This document shows positions 11,326-23,605 of a DNA stretch of 64,000 bases, piece by piece. This DNA comes from Elgaria multicarinata webbii (Eukaryota; Chordata; Lepidosauria; Squamata; Anguidae), in NCBI RefSeq assembly GCF_023053635.1, contig NC_086173.1, forward strand, positions 144,493,197-144,557,196, given 5' to 3'. A model generated the notes under the pieces. That model saw only the letters and a program-made list of their open reading frames with translations, searched no databases and was not told the DNA's origin. The stretch's first letter is position 1; the number at the start of each line of letters is the position of its first letter. The position numbers and the translations under genes are program-made.

Positions 11326-12920
11326 TGCAGGGAGGCTTAACCGTTTTTGTGCTGGAAAACAGTCCAGTTCATCTTATCATAGAATCACAGCTCTTGGTTA
11401 ACTCTTATGGAAGTATCCTTGTGTGCATTCCTCTGGCCTTGCCTGTAGCTACTTTAAAGTGGACTGCAATGAAAAAGTTATACATGTTCCCTATGTACTT
11501 GACACTTAGCCAGTATTTGTATTTTGTACTCAGGAATTCATAGTCATATATATGGAAAATCCCATGAAAAATTCCCATATGTGGCATGTTGTCTTCAGGA
11601 AATCACCTTTGATCTTTTGAGTTATCTTCAGTCTCTTGCATCCATATGAGCGACCAAGACACGGGTCAACTAGGGTCAAGGATCTGATTGGTTTTGGATC
11701 AGTTGCCCAAGAAACAAACACAAGTCCATTCTTCCCACTTAAGTTTTTTTTTTTTTAGCTGTACACTTTAGATCAATATGCTATTTGGCTGGACTGTGCT
11801 CCTGGACCCATTATAAATCATCATGCGCTATTCCCAGACCTGCCAAAACCTATTTGCTTCACCTCCGGGATTATTTGAACTTGCCCCCAAGCCTTACCCA
11901 GTGCCCAGATATTTTTTTAATTACAAGAGTTGACAAACCTAAGATCAGCACCTTGAGACAAAGAGCAATCCTAAGAGGTGTGATAGATCACCCATCATTC
12001 CCAAGGTACTCCTGGCTCATGCTGGCCAGGGTAGGAGAGTAGGGGATAGGAGAGTAGCTTTACCAAGTTTTTTTTTTAGGCCTGTAGATCTTTTCTTTTT
12101 AATCCTCCCTCCAATTGAAAGCAATGGGAATAGGAAATAAGCCACAGTGATCCAAACTGAGGAACCTCAGGGAACAGAGGGTCTATAGATCCTGCCCCCA
12201 AAACACCACATTTTGGGCATACCCCTCACAACAGATGTACTAGGTCAGACATGGTCCTCTCCCCCCCCCCCTTCCCATCAGACATCCTTGCCTACCCTAC
12301 CCTAACTCCTGTTTGTGGGTTAGGATTGCTTTGCCTGTGATTTTAAAATTAAATAAAATTGGCAGTGATCCAGTAGCTGTGGAATGGCCTTGTGCAGTAA
12401 CCAACAGTATTCGTGTAGGCTGTTTTTTCTATGAATATTTTTTAAAGGTTAAACTACAAACCATCATAAGTTTAGGGTTTTGTTTTGTTTTCCAGTTTGG
12501 CTCAGATATCCCAGAGACTGATGCAAGGCACTTAGTCTGCAATCCTATACATGTTTACTTGGTAGTAAGTCCCACTGAACCCAGTGACACTTCTGAGTAT
12601 GACACATTTAGGATTGCGCTGTTACATTTCATCCAGAATCAAATGGATATTTAAAAATAAATTGGGAATGACACCTTGATCCTTGGAACACGCCCTCGTC
12701 ATATTGCTTACTATTTGTTGAACCACATTCAACTTTTGCTCTGTACATATAGAAGAGTCATCGTCAGACCTCAGTACCAAAGTCCAGATTGCAACAAATG
12801 AGACATTAAGATGTTTCCAAAACTATTTTAGCTTCTTTCTTGTGCTTCCTGTTTTGCTTATCTATAAGCATTATACAACGAGGGATTTTTTTTAGCAAGC
12901 TCTTTATCCAGAAAAAGGTT

Positions 12921-12921
12921 T

Positions 12922-12961
<40 letters not shown>

Positions 12962-12963
12962 TT
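12921..12963. repeat. (TTTC)n microsatellite
   Basis: About ten TTTC units. They account for the FFLSFFLS-like reading frames here. Confidence 0.95.
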
Positions 12964-13177
12964 TCATTACTGTAGGAACCCAGCATAGCATATGTGTACT
13001 TCCCGATAGGCTGTGTGGTGCCCGGAAATTCCAACCTGCTGCTGTTACTTTTACGGAGTCATGAGGCATTTTACGGCACTCACCTTCATGACTTCTAAGC
13101 ATTTCCCAGCTGAATGAAGTCTTCATCACAAAATAAAGTAAGATTTACTACTAGTCACTCTGGGTGGCCTTTTCTAT

Positions 13178-13765
13178 CATTTATTTAGTTATTTTAATCA
13201 TTTATATCCTGCTTTTTTAAAATAAAAACACACCAAGTTTGTAGTTACAAAACTACAAGAAAAATAAAATCAATCAGACAGTATAATGTGCACAAACACA
13301 GCAACATAAAAATCTAAGCAAATGGCATGAAACAAGAGAAAATATTTAAAAGCCTTCTGGAATCATACAGATTATTAGAGCCTGCCTATAAAATGAATGC
13401 TGAAAATATGTAAGAACATTGGAAGAGTCATGCTGGATCTGACCAAAGACCTATCTTGTCCAGCATTCTGCTCCCATGGGAAATCCACAAACACCACATG
13501 GGTGCCATCGCATCCTCCTCCTTGTGTTCCCCAGGAACTGGCATACAAAGACACACTGCCTTTGATCGTGGGTGTAATATGTAGCCATCACAACTAGTAG
13601 CCTTTGATCACATCCTCCATGACTTGGTCTAATTCCCTTTTCAAACTCCAACTTGGCGGTCATCACTAAAGCTTTCATGGTACACTATACCTGCTGGAAT
13701 TCCCCCTTCTACATGAGTATTAAAGGTGTGGGAGCCCTACCTCGGTTTGCATCTGGCCACCCTAG
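13178..13765. repeat. L2 tail, CR1 piece and MITE fragment in series
   Basis: 13178-13345 is an AT-rich LINE tail on the - strand ('atcctgc', many A-rich stretches). 13405-13675 reads a reverse CR1 3' region ('gctggatctgaccaaagacc', 'gttccccaggaactggcata'). 13680-13765 is a fragment of the 320-bp palindromic MITE family ('gtgtgggagccctac', 'ctggccaccctag'). Confidence 0.6.
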
Positions 13766-14160
13766 TTGAAGCTAGCAAGCCATGCTGCACAGTCTACCCT
13801 CAGGTAGAGGCCTTCTCAGGCCTCATGGGTGAACTGTGGAGACTGAACCCTCTTCTATCCATCACTCTTTCCTCTGTAATTTGCCCCTCCACATGATATT
13901 AGAAATGAGCCCAACTGGAGAAAAGTGATGCGAGGGGGGGCCAGGCTTGTAGGTGAAAATGCTGCAGGGTTTGGCAGGCCTACACTTCTTTGGTCGTTCA
14001 AATCATTCACCCGCACACTCCACTTGACACATGGACGAGGCAACTTTCTGCTTAAAGAACAGAGCTGTGACTGGTTTGGGCTTCAGTGTGAGTTGCTTGG
14101 AGAGTGAAAGCCATGTGAGCTGTGGCTATCAAACAACAAATAAGGTGGAATGGGATAGGC

Positions 14161-14308
14161 TGCAGCCTTCCCCAACCTGATGCTGGGAGTTGTAGTCCAA
14201 CTGATTTGGACTACAACTCCCAGTATTCCTGACCATTGGCCATGGTAGCTGGGGCTGCTGGGAGTTGTAGTCCAACACATCTGGAAGGCACCAGGTTGGG
14301 GAAGGCTA
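14161..14308. mobile_element. hAT-like palindromic MITE
   Basis: Contains 'gggagttgtagtccaac' twice and its complement 'ggactacaactcccag', and ends 'ggttggggaaggct'. No transposase. Confidence 0.75.
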
Positions 14309-15335
14309 GGGATGAAGAACAGAAACAGAGCAAAAAAAAAATAGGAATGGTGGAAGGAAAGACTGGTGCAGAGAGGGAGAAATCCCACTGTTGGTTGGGC
14401 ACAGATATTGCCAGAAAGAGATGGGAAAGAGTCACAGGTAAGAGACTAGGAGGGGAGTACAACTGGTCCCAATTCTTACATTTTTGGAGATACTAGCCAA
14501 ATGTCCCCGGAAGCTTACTGACAAGCCGTGTTGGTGATAAGTCATCTTTTCTTTCGTTTTTTTGCCTCGGCGCCTGATAATCAGAAGTATCCTGTCTCTA
14601 AACATGAAGTCAGAGTCAAACACTGTATTGTATGACTAACAGCCGTTAAAAAAAAAAAAGAAACTAAAAATATCTAAGAACAGAACACAAAACTGCCGAG
14701 TTAACATAGCTATGCTTGCACAGTCCACTGCAATAGTGTTCAGAGTGACTACACGGATACGTTTCGCTGCTTTAGTAGACAAAGCTGCTTTATATGTAAC
14801 ATGAAGATTACAATCGGACAGTAGCCAGTAAATCTTCACATAGATTCTTTTACTCTGCGAAGATGCCAAAATCTGCCCCAAGAACCTCTCTCCCATGAGA
14901 TTTGATATAAAGAGCAGCACAATAAATCATATCCTCTACCAGACCACAGATGCAAAGCCATCAGTTTCTTAAAACCTGCCTATTTCTTCTGTCCAAGAAC
15001 GCTGTAGGCATGGTCGAAAAACGTAATTCTATAAATGCAATTCTCAGTGAAGCAAAACGTAAGGGTTTGTAGACGCTGGGTTCTTTCATGATTCATTTAT
15101 CAAACAGTACCACTGAGGAAAAATGGCAGAACTTGATAAGCTCTAAATCCTGATTATTATCCAGCCATATATCCAATCTCTCAATTTATTTTTGCCTCCG
15201 GGAAGACTTGGTATCAGGTGTTGATTTTGGCAAACTAACTGCTCTTGACATGACTTGGCACAGCCTCCTTTCATTTGTTCTCTCAAGCAAAGTTTGGGGA
15301 AGTGATTCTCAGCAGGTCAGTAGTGGGGAGGGGGG

Positions 15336-15497
15336 CTGCCCCCCTAAATTTTCTCTGCCCCCCCAAATGTTGTTTTTTTTTACAAATTATTTAAAAACAG
15401 CGTACAATTTTGTCTTTAAAAGGCCTGTAAACCAAATGAGTTGCCCCCTCTACTTTTTGGGTGCCCCCCAACTTTTAGGCTGGCTACAAGCCTGATT
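15336..15497. repeat. Dispersed repeat, pair with 40640-40804
   Basis: Shares a run of C-rich, T-rich and A-rich blocks ('gcccccctaaattttct', 'ttaggctggctacaagcctg') with the copy at 40640-40804, in the same order. Family not recognised. Confidence 0.6.
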
Positions 15498-16246
15498 CTC
15501 AGGCATATGCAAGACTCTCTTACAGTTCAAGAGGGTTGCTGCCTTCTGAGATCTAGCTTCTATTGACAACAAACCTCTGCCCTAAGGAAAGGAGCTGAGA
15601 TCCCGCAGGTGGGTGGGTGCGAGGGGGCTGCCAATATATATCTCAGGAACTTGTTTTGACAAATCTCCAACTCTTTGAAACCATTATGCCTTTGCTCCTA
15701 AGGCTGCCATCCTATACCTACTTACCTGAGTGGAAGTAAGTCCGATTGGACGCAATGGGATTTACTTCTGAGTAGACATGCATAGGATTACCGTGCCAAA
15801 CTCAATGCCATACTGGATTTGAGCAACAGTTTCTCCAGGAAACGCTTTCAACATTGGGGCCGTTGACCTCCCCTCTCTGAACATAGAGATTTCACCCTCA
15901 GCCCTTCATATTTTACTAACCCAGCTAAGCATTTTATCCTTCTTCTGCCACACTAGAAGAAGGTAACGCCAGAAAAGACTGTTGGGGGGGGGGGACTTCT
16001 GCGGTCCTTACTACTTAAATCTATATCAGAGCGCCTTTCCCAAGCGCCACCAAACTGCACAAGTTCCCAAGGCCTTGTGCCAGAACTGAAAAAAGCACTC
16101 TGCCCAAGCTCAGAGGCACTCCGCCTGAGGTGCCAGAACTCATTTTTTTGTTGTTTTAAAGGCGGCGAGCGCAAACATTTGGTCAGCGGTTTTGAAGGCG
16201 AAGCGGAGTGGCCTCACCCCCCACCCCGGCCCATTTTCGCCGTTAT

Positions 16247-16440
16247 CCAGCAGGGGGCTCTGGCACGGCTAGCAGGCTGCTTCCTTTGTCTGCTTCGGGT
16301 CGGCCTTTTCGGATTGAGTTTCCTGGGTCAGAGGTAGCTCCTTGGTGGTGGTGCTGCTGCTGCTACTACTGCTACTACAAGCGGCGGCCGCCTCCTCCTC
16401 CTCCTCCCTTCCCATCCCCTCCTCCTGTTCTTCCATTGTG
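16247..16440 (+). promoter_or_regulatory. ZNF-2 promoter signature
   Basis: CTCF-like core CCAGCAGGGGGC at 16247-16258 (12 of 12), then GGATTGAGTTTCCTGGGTCA with G (16311-16331), then TTCCATTGTG at 16431-16440. The interval is CpG-rich to about 17.0 kb. Block order and strand match the other ZNF promoters. A CTG/CTA/CTC-rich simple stretch separates the second and third blocks, which explains the wider spacing here. Confidence 0.75.
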
Positions 16441-16735
16441 GAAAGCGAAGCCCGCGCTCGACAGCAGCTGCTCCCTCCATGGAGGCGGGGAGGTCTCGGC
16501 TCCTGCTGCTCCTCGAGGAGCCTTAAGTGAAGCGGGGAGGGTGCTGGGGAGGGGGCGGCTGATGCAGGCAGGAGCCAGACCTTTCAGCCATTGAATTAGC
16601 CGCACAAAAGGGCTCCCTCCTTCCCCTTCTCCGCTCACCCACCCTCCTACCCATTCGTGGCCGCCACCGGACAGGGGGATCCCGTCGCCGCTGCCTTTAC
16701 TGACCCGCATGAACTCTGGCTTCCTTGATCACAAG
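16441..16735 (+). other. Probable ZNF-2 first exon, 3' part
   Basis: GC-rich sequence leading to a good donor, ACAAG|GTAGGG, with GT at 16736-16737. It is presumed 5' UTR, since the coding frame is complete in the last exon. Confidence 0.5.
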
Positions 16736-18015
16736 GTAGGGACGATCGAAGCCCCCCACTCGCCCACCCCACGACCACCACCAGGAATGGAAGCGGCCGG
16801 CCCGGGGGGAGCGAGGCGCCAGATTTCTCTTGCATGCCTCGGTCGGCTTGCTCCTTGCATCACGCTACCTGGGCGGAACCAACGGCGGATCGGGGACGGG
16901 GTTTGCTCCGGATGGCTGAGTTGCAAACCCGTCTCCTCCTTGCCCGCAGCCGACGCCTGTGGCCTTGCGCACAGCGTTGGTTTTCGCTCCCTGCCTGCGT
17001 TTCAGCTGTAATCCGCATGGGGTGGGGGGCTGATCTCCAGTGGGCTGGGGTAGATTTGAAGCAGAGTTTGGATTTACTACATGGGGAGCGAGCGAAAGAG
17101 TGACTCTGAGCATGTGCAGAGTACGTTTTTACGTTGCCTTCCCGCATTGATCGTTGTGCTTGGGGACCCTCTTCCCACCCTTCCCACCCCACGGCACAAA
17201 ATACACGCAAACAGTGTCACTTATGGATGGCAGGCATGTGATATAAACTGCGGCTTTTCGCTGGTGACATCCACACGTGAGTAGCAGCCTGTGCATTTTA
17301 TAAACCTTTCAAAACCAATAATACTGTTTGCATGTGTTTTGTGATAAGGAATCTGCTCCACAGAGCGGAAAGTAGCATATGGAAGAGACCTGTGTAACTG
17401 CAGCTCCCCTCATGTGTTTGGGATTTACTAGTGTGTTTGGGTTGCTTGCAGGGTGTGATGCCCAGCATTTCTTTCTTTTTTTTTAGTCATTAACAGTTTG
17501 GGGAAAAGTTGAGATACAATGTAGTGCTATAGTGGGGTAATCTAGAACAGGGTAGGCTTAGGTTTGCTAGTCTACTCACATTTTAAGGGCCATTAAAAGT
17601 TGTAAAATCAAAATTTAACAAAATAAGGATAGCTCAAACTACAGGGCTTAGTCTGTAGCAGCAGTCAGAAGCTGGAGTCTGGGGAGCCAAATCTGTCTCC
17701 TTAGGGTGCCACATGGCTGCCCAGGTTGCCTTTGCTACTGCTCTCCTCCTCAAAGATCAGTGTGGAGGCAGGAGGGAGCAGAGCATGCTACATACAACTG
17801 TGCCCTGAGTCCTGGGCTGGCAATGCCAAATGGTTTTGGCATGCGCCACTTTTGGCCTGTGCAGCTGCCCTATGTGAAGTTGGAGTGCACCCAATTCTCT
17901 GTGCCATTTCCAGGAGTCTCCTGAGCCTTGTTAGTGGTGCAAAGGATTCTAGGAAGCATTCCAACTTGGCATGGCCCTTCTTCCTGGCCATAAGGTCTAG
18001 AAACTTGCTTCTTGA

Positions 18016-18054
<39 letters not shown>

Positions 18055-18658
18055 GTTGAAATTTGTAGGAGCTGAATGGTGAGGCTGATATTTATTTTTT
18101 ATTTATTTATTACATTTTTATACTGCCCAATAGCCAAAGCTCTCTGGGCGGTTCACCACGTTCTGCAGGTTTTCTGTACTTCTGTGGAACTGTGGCATAT
18201 GCACAGCCCTGAACAGAGAACAACTCTACTCGAAGGAGTTAGACTACATGACCTTCAGAGACTTTTTAGCTCTATTATTATTTTGCTAAATTCCTTTGCC
18301 TAGTAACTATAGCCAGAAATAGTTGGTCTGTGCTCCCCATGAAGCCAGGAACTTTTGGCCAAGATGAGTTTTGTCTGTGGTTGAGGGACAATTCTTGCAT
18401 TAACCTTATTTTCTTGCATCTCTTAACACTTAAGTAGAGGAGCAGATAGAAAGTGATGGAACATGGAAACCAGAAGGCAGCTATGGCTATTAGGAAGTGC
18501 CTTGGGAATGCCACATTTTCTGGGTGTGAGAATCTCATCTGATCATGGATATTACGGGTTTACATTTGGATCATGGGGTGGGATTTAAAATGTTGATGCT
18601 TTTGCTATTTTGAGAGTTGTCCTCCCTTAAAAGAGCAACACATTTGATTTCCTGTTAG
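16736..18658 (+). other. Probable ZNF-2 intron 1: what it holds
   Basis: The first 350 bp remain CpG-rich. The rest holds a (GAAA)n tract (18013-18054) and an L2-like tail on the - strand (18088-18160, 'tactgcccaatagccaaagc'). Otherwise nothing is recognised. It ends at the acceptor 'catttgatttcctgttag' (AG at 18657-18658). Confidence 0.5.
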
Positions 18659-18676
18659 GTAAGAGGAAGTAACAAA

Positions 18677-19690
18677 ATGAGCCACATGGAGGAGAACTTT
18701 AGCCCTGAGGAGGCTAGATCACAGCTTGTGACCAAAAGGAAACTCCTTAAGATGCTGAGCTTAAGTCCTGGGCACAGCCAAGCACGTGGAACTGAAGTGA
18801 GGGAGAAGAAAATACCTTCAATGACATGGCCAGTGAAACCAGTACATACCATCAAGAAACGCAAAGCCTTTTTGGTCCACCGGGGTACCCAGACAGAAGA
18901 GATCCCAGACATCTGTATTGAGTGTGGGAAAGTCTTCATTCAGAACTCGAGCCTGATCAACCCGTGGCCAGTCCAGCCCGACGATAAGCCGCACAAGTGC
19001 TCTGAATGCGGGAAAAGCTTTACTGTGCGTTCCAGTCTGAATAGACACCAGAGAATCCACACAGGGGAGAAGCCTTACATATGCCTTGATTGTGGCAAGC
19101 GGTTCAATGACAAGTCTAACCTCACTCAGCACCAGCGAATCCATACGGGAGAGAAGCCCTACGAGTGCATTGATTGTGGCAAGAGCTACAGCCGCAGCTC
19201 GCACAAGAAGAAGCACCTGAAGGACTCGGCGGAAGATCAGCAAGAGGCTTGCATCCAGGGGGATGTTGCCGACGCCAGCAGCATCGGTGAGAAGCCCAAA
19301 CCAAAACAGAAGGCGGAGGTGCTGAACACCTGTACAGAATGCCTGCGGAGCTTCAGCCACAACGCTGACCTCATCAAACACATGCGCATCCACACCGGGG
19401 AGAAACCCTACAAGTGCAACATCTGCGAGAAAAGCTTCAACGTCAGCTCCAACCTGTTTAGACATCAGAGAATCCACACGGGGGAGAAGCCGTATGTGTG
19501 CTCCGAGTGTGGGAATTGCTTCACTGACAAATCAACCCTGGTCCAGCACCACCGGATCCACACCGGGGAGAAGCCTTACGCCTGCCGGTTCTGCGGCAAA
19601 TGTTTCAGCCACAGCTCCCACCATAAGAGACATGAGAAGATTCACAACAGAGAGAACCCCTTATTTGCCTACCCTATTCCATTGTTTTAA
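18677..19690 (+). CDS. ZNF-2, C2H2 zinc-finger protein, 337 aa
   Basis: Predicted nuclear DNA-binding protein, sister of ZNF-1. The exon starts at 18659; the frame is open back to the splice site, so upstream coding cannot be excluded, but ATG 18677 is the first in the exon. The protein carries about 25 extra N-terminal residues: its Met26 aligns with Met1 of ZNF-1 (MLSLSPGHSQ against [10 protein letters not shown]). Intact fingers: 108-128, 136-156, 219-239, 247-267, 275-295, 303-323. Finger 1 (C80, C83) has lost both histidines (P96 and Q100 instead), and finger 4 (C164, C167, H180) lacks the last ligand. So probably six of eight fingers bind zinc well. The tail (ENPLFAYPIPLF) resembles that of ZNF-1. 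No KRAB or SCAN. Confidence 0.95.
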   Translation: MSHMEENFSPEEARSQLVTKRKLLKMLSLSPGHSQARGTEVREKKIPSMTWPVKPVHTIKKRKAFLVHRGTQTEEIPDICIECGKVFIQNSSLINPWPVQPDDKPHKCSECGKSFTVRSSLNRHQRIHTGEKPYICLDCGKRFNDKSNLTQHQRIHTGEKPYECIDCGKSYSRSSHKKKHLKDSAEDQQEACIQGDVADASSIGEKPKPKQKAEVLNTCTECLRSFSHNADLIKHMRIHTGEKPYKCNICEKSFNVSSNLFRHQRIHTGEKPYVCSECGNCFTDKSTLVQHHRIHTGEKPYACRFCGKCFSHSSHHKRHEKIHNRENPLFAYPIPLF

Positions 19691-20195
19691 CAGGTTGCTC
19701 TCAGAGGAGGGGAGGAGGAAGAGGGGGAGGATAGAGAACTGTGTGCCTCGGGTAACCTACTTTTTTGAAGAGTGCAGGAACCAACTTGAAGGATTTTGCC
19801 AGTATGATTTCAGACACCACCAGAAAAAGTCACTTCTGACAGAATACAACTACAGGATACCAATGTACAATATAGTACCTTTAATAAGATCCAAATGTTA
19901 TGTAGCTTACAGTGAATGCTCAAAATCTGGTGAATCTGAGTGTGAATGTTGATAATCCCAGATGAATTCTCTGAATGTCTGAAAGTGTTTCTCTTGGTTT
20001 TGGACATACACTCCTGAAGTGCCATCAGATTTAGGTAGCTGTCAACTGCTACAAGCCTGGGGATGGGAACATTCCCAAAATTTGTCAGATTGTCAACATT
20101 CAACATTACCGTATATCTCCCTTACAGGAATATTGGGAGTATTGGAGGATATTGTATATTGGATGTTATTAAAGGTACTGTGGAATTATGCATTG
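19691..20195 (+). other. Probable ZNF-2 3' UTR
   Basis: No repeat recognised. A variant polyadenylation signal ATTAAA lies at 20168-20173. No canonical AATAAA is seen before it. Confidence 0.4.
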
Positions 20196-20865
20196 ATATC
20201 CACTAATCATAATGAATTGTGAGCGAACTTTGTAGTTGTACCATTCATTATCTTTATTCACTGGGACTCCTTTTTGTTTCTGGCTCTTCTAACTACCTAC
20301 ACAAACCGGGCCACAGGTCTCTTTGGGGAAGAAAAAAAGAGACTCCCAATCTCTATGCAAACAAAGACTCTTGAGTGAGAGAGAATCTGCCCTTAGGAGA
20401 TAGTGCTAGTAGTCAATTAACCTCAGTAGCCTTTTGCTTCAGGGCTCAACTTTTTTTGGATGGTAGCTCCCAGCCACTGGATGCTCTCTATTATGGTCTG
20501 CTGAATTAGAAGGCCCTGATTGGCAGAAATCTCTTTGCCACTTACGTTTCTACAGATTGAGGTTAATCCATTTTACAAATGCCTCATCGGTAGATAGGTT
20601 GAGGCCTCTGTAAAAGGCATGCTTCCCAGACCCTGGAACACTGTTTTTATTTTTCCTTACTTTCTACTCTTTGCTGCACTTTCTCAGCGGTGTGGCTATT
20701 AGAACTGGATATCCAGTGGCAGAAGAGCCGTGTTATTCTATAGCAACAGGAAGATAAATTGTGCTCTGGCACTTTAAGAGATTGGGTGGTTTATTGGGGC
20801 TTTAGGCTTTCCTAGGCAACAGACTCCATCAGATGCTCACACAATGGACTGAGACGGTGGAGGGG

Positions 20866-20913
20866 TGCGTGTGCGCGCGTATGTAATACATACGCGTGCA
20901 CACACAAATACAC
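20866..20913. repeat. Alternating purine-pyrimidine palindrome
   Basis: GTGTGCGCGCGTATGTA is followed directly by ATACATACGCGTGCACAC, an imperfect inverted repeat of CG/CA/TA steps. It could form a cruciform or Z-DNA. Confidence 0.7.
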
Positions 20914-21673
20914 GTGTGCACAGGTTGAAAACCAAATTAACCAAGGTGAGAATAGAGAAACCCAGTACGCCTGGGTTAGTGGACCACTGAACATAGAAAC
21001 ACAATGATTAATGAAATGGAGGACAGTTTCCCTTTTGTAGTGAGCAAACCACCTGTAATCCTTATTCAAGCCCTGAGAAATCTTATCAAATTTGTTAATG
21101 GATTCCTGTTTGTGTTGGTTTTCTTTTTGAAAAATAATAATAATCGCAGCCCTAAGGACCGAGGTGGAGGATCCAAGTTGGCTGTAACCGGTTCACCCCA
21201 TTGGTTTCTATATGTTCCCATTTGTCAAATCGGGTTTATGTTCAGAAGCGTGTTCTAATCCAATCTAGTGGTCCCTCCTAGCCAGGTTGGAGAAAATGCT
21301 AATTGAAACTTGGCTCAGCCACAGATCCAGTGGGCAGAGTCATAACCTCTGTGTCTCTGCTCGTCCTCTGTGTTTAAAAGAAAGAAAGAAAGAAAAAGGA
21401 AATGGGGGGTGGGTAAAAAAAGAAACCCCCCCACCCCCAGGAATATTTAGTGATCTACTTAACTGGGTAGTTGCGAGAATTAATTATTGAAAAGAAGGCA
21501 AATAATGTTGTGGTCCACCCTCAGCTTTAGCCTTTGGGTGAGACTGTGAATCTAGAGCTAAGAGAGGTAGCCTGAAATGAAACTGTAAAAGTAACACAAT
21601 GGGGAAAGTTTGGAATTAGCTGTCCATAGAAGACTGTTGTTTGCTATATCTAAGTAATTTTGTGGTTAGCTTT

Positions 21674-21761
21674 TATCCTTTCGGTAGGCATCCTTTATGA
21701 AAATGTTTGTCATTTAATAGAGTGTCTGATAGGAAACCTAACCTTTGACCTATTGTAGCAG
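21674..21761 (+). other. Segment shared with the ZNF-1 3' flank
   Basis: Counterpart of 10333-10424: 'atgtttgtcatt', 'gacct' and 'tgtagcag' in the same order and strand. Confidence 0.5.
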
Positions 21762-23605
21762 TTGATTCTACAGGTTAATTAAACACTTTATACCATTGGC
21801 TTTTTGCCATCTTGAATGAGATTGAGGGGGGCAGGCAACTATGTCCCCTAATTCTACAGATACAGGGGGGGGGGGAGAACAAAAACAAACAAACAGCATT
21901 TCTAGATCATCCACATGTGCTGTATTGTCTGAATCCATTTTTTTTTTGTTTCTGCTGTATGCATTTTTGTATCCCAGAGGGCAAACTCTTGGTTAAGATA
22001 GAGGCATTTAGAGTATTTCCATTATTATTTGTAGATTATTATTTTGGTGCATTTGTCTGTGTGTGTATGTTTTATTTTAAAAAAAATTAAGTTGGCCTTG
22101 CACAACACCCTTATTGCAAATATTTATGCGCCTTTGTCTGCTGGCATCTCTGAAATATCCTTGCAGTACTGTCATGGCATCATGGTTTTGTTACATTTTG
22201 AGTAGAGCACTTGATACAACCCCGTCCTCTTAAAGTATTTTGGGGCTGGCAGAGCCTGTCTTGCGATCGATCCATAGCGATCCGTTTCCCCTTTTTTGGG
22301 ACGGCCAAGGGTATGATCCTGTGTGCATCGAGAAGCTCGTTACAAACAAACAAAAAGCTTTACACATCAGCAACTGTGCAAGATTCCATTGCCAGCATCC
22401 AGACTTCAGCAATTTTTTTCAGGCTGATGATGGCCGCTGGCAGAGCTGGCTTTAGGAGAGAAAAAAAAAGACTTTAGATAAATTAATGGAGGATAGGCCT
22501 ATTGAGGGCTGTTATCCATTATAACTAAATGGAACCGCCATGTACTGAGCACATGTATACCTCTGAGCACCAGATGCTGGAGACAAAACGGAGATGGCCC
22601 TCTCCCATCATGGCCTACTAATGAATTTCCTGGGAGCTGTTGGAGGAAGAGTGTTGGATTAGATGAACTTTCAGCCTGAACCAGTGAGGCAATCCTTATG
22701 CTCTTATGTTCACCCAGTGATGAATGTGGATTATTTGTGTTGTTTTTCCCCCAAGAACTCCCACAATGTTATTTATACCTGGTACTTTAAGCTTAGTGAT
22801 AAACATGGGTGGAATATTTTGTCAGACTTCCACAGTGTTTTGCTGGTACTCCATACACCCTTCTGTTTCCCAATGCAAGGATTCCCTTGTTAACTTCAGT
22901 GATAGACCCAGCTCCGCATACCAAAAAACTCCCCTTCTAATGAATTAAGTGGGAATGCTGGCTATACAGGATCTCAAAAGTACACTTTGTGGAGGATTCT
23001 GAATAGGGAGAGGGGATTCCTCTTCCCTTGAGTTACAGCAATTAATTTAGAGCACATCAATGTGTGTGTGTCTGTGTAATTCACATTTTTCCTTTAAAAA
23101 AAAGGTGATGTGGTGTAATGAACTTAAAGCAAGCCTTGCTGTTGAAGTGAATGGAGAATTATAATTAACTTAATTGACATAGTATCTAAGCATTTCCCTG
23201 GTGAATGAAATCTGAATTAAAAAATAAACTACGGTTTACTATTGTGCAATCTGCCTTCTTGTGCCCTTTTATTTAGCTGGTAAATTTTTTCATGGTTAGT
23301 CAGGCTCTTAATTGCCCACCTATTTTAAAATAATGGTCTACTATTTTAAATATGGTTGAAATAAGAAATATGAGATCCTCTTTGAAGAGAAGTATGACAT
23401 CCCATTCTTGACCTGGTGGATCATCCTGAGTATTACCAAGGTAGCCCCCACTTTGTCTTTTTCCAGGTTAGAATCTGGAGATTTTGCTTTAGCTTTAATT
23501 CTGCCACAACGAGAAATGGGACCACTCCCCCAATTTCTTGCTAGGCCCTCTAGCTCATCCCTTACCTGATCTGCTGTGGGGCGTGGTAGAAGCCCTAATT
23601 GCTTT

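Larger units (their letters stand above)
9786..16239. other. ZNF-1 to ZNF-2 intergenic region: what it holds
   Basis: No protein gene supported. Contents include a segment also found 3' of ZNF-2 (10333-10424), a CR1 end (10859-10960), a CTCF-like site (11310-11325), a palindromic MITE (about 12540-12625, 'caatcctatacatgtttact'), (TTTC)n at 12921-12963, an L2 tail (13178-13345), a CR1 piece (13405-13675), a MITE fragment (13680-13765), a hAT-like MITE (14161-14308), a dispersed repeat (15336-15497) and a second 'caatgggatttact' MITE (15700-15795). Between these I see nothing. Confidence 0.5.

Noticed and set aside
12921-12963. Short regular repeats as a possible CRISPR array
   Set aside because: Simple microsatellites without spacers, in a vertebrate genome.
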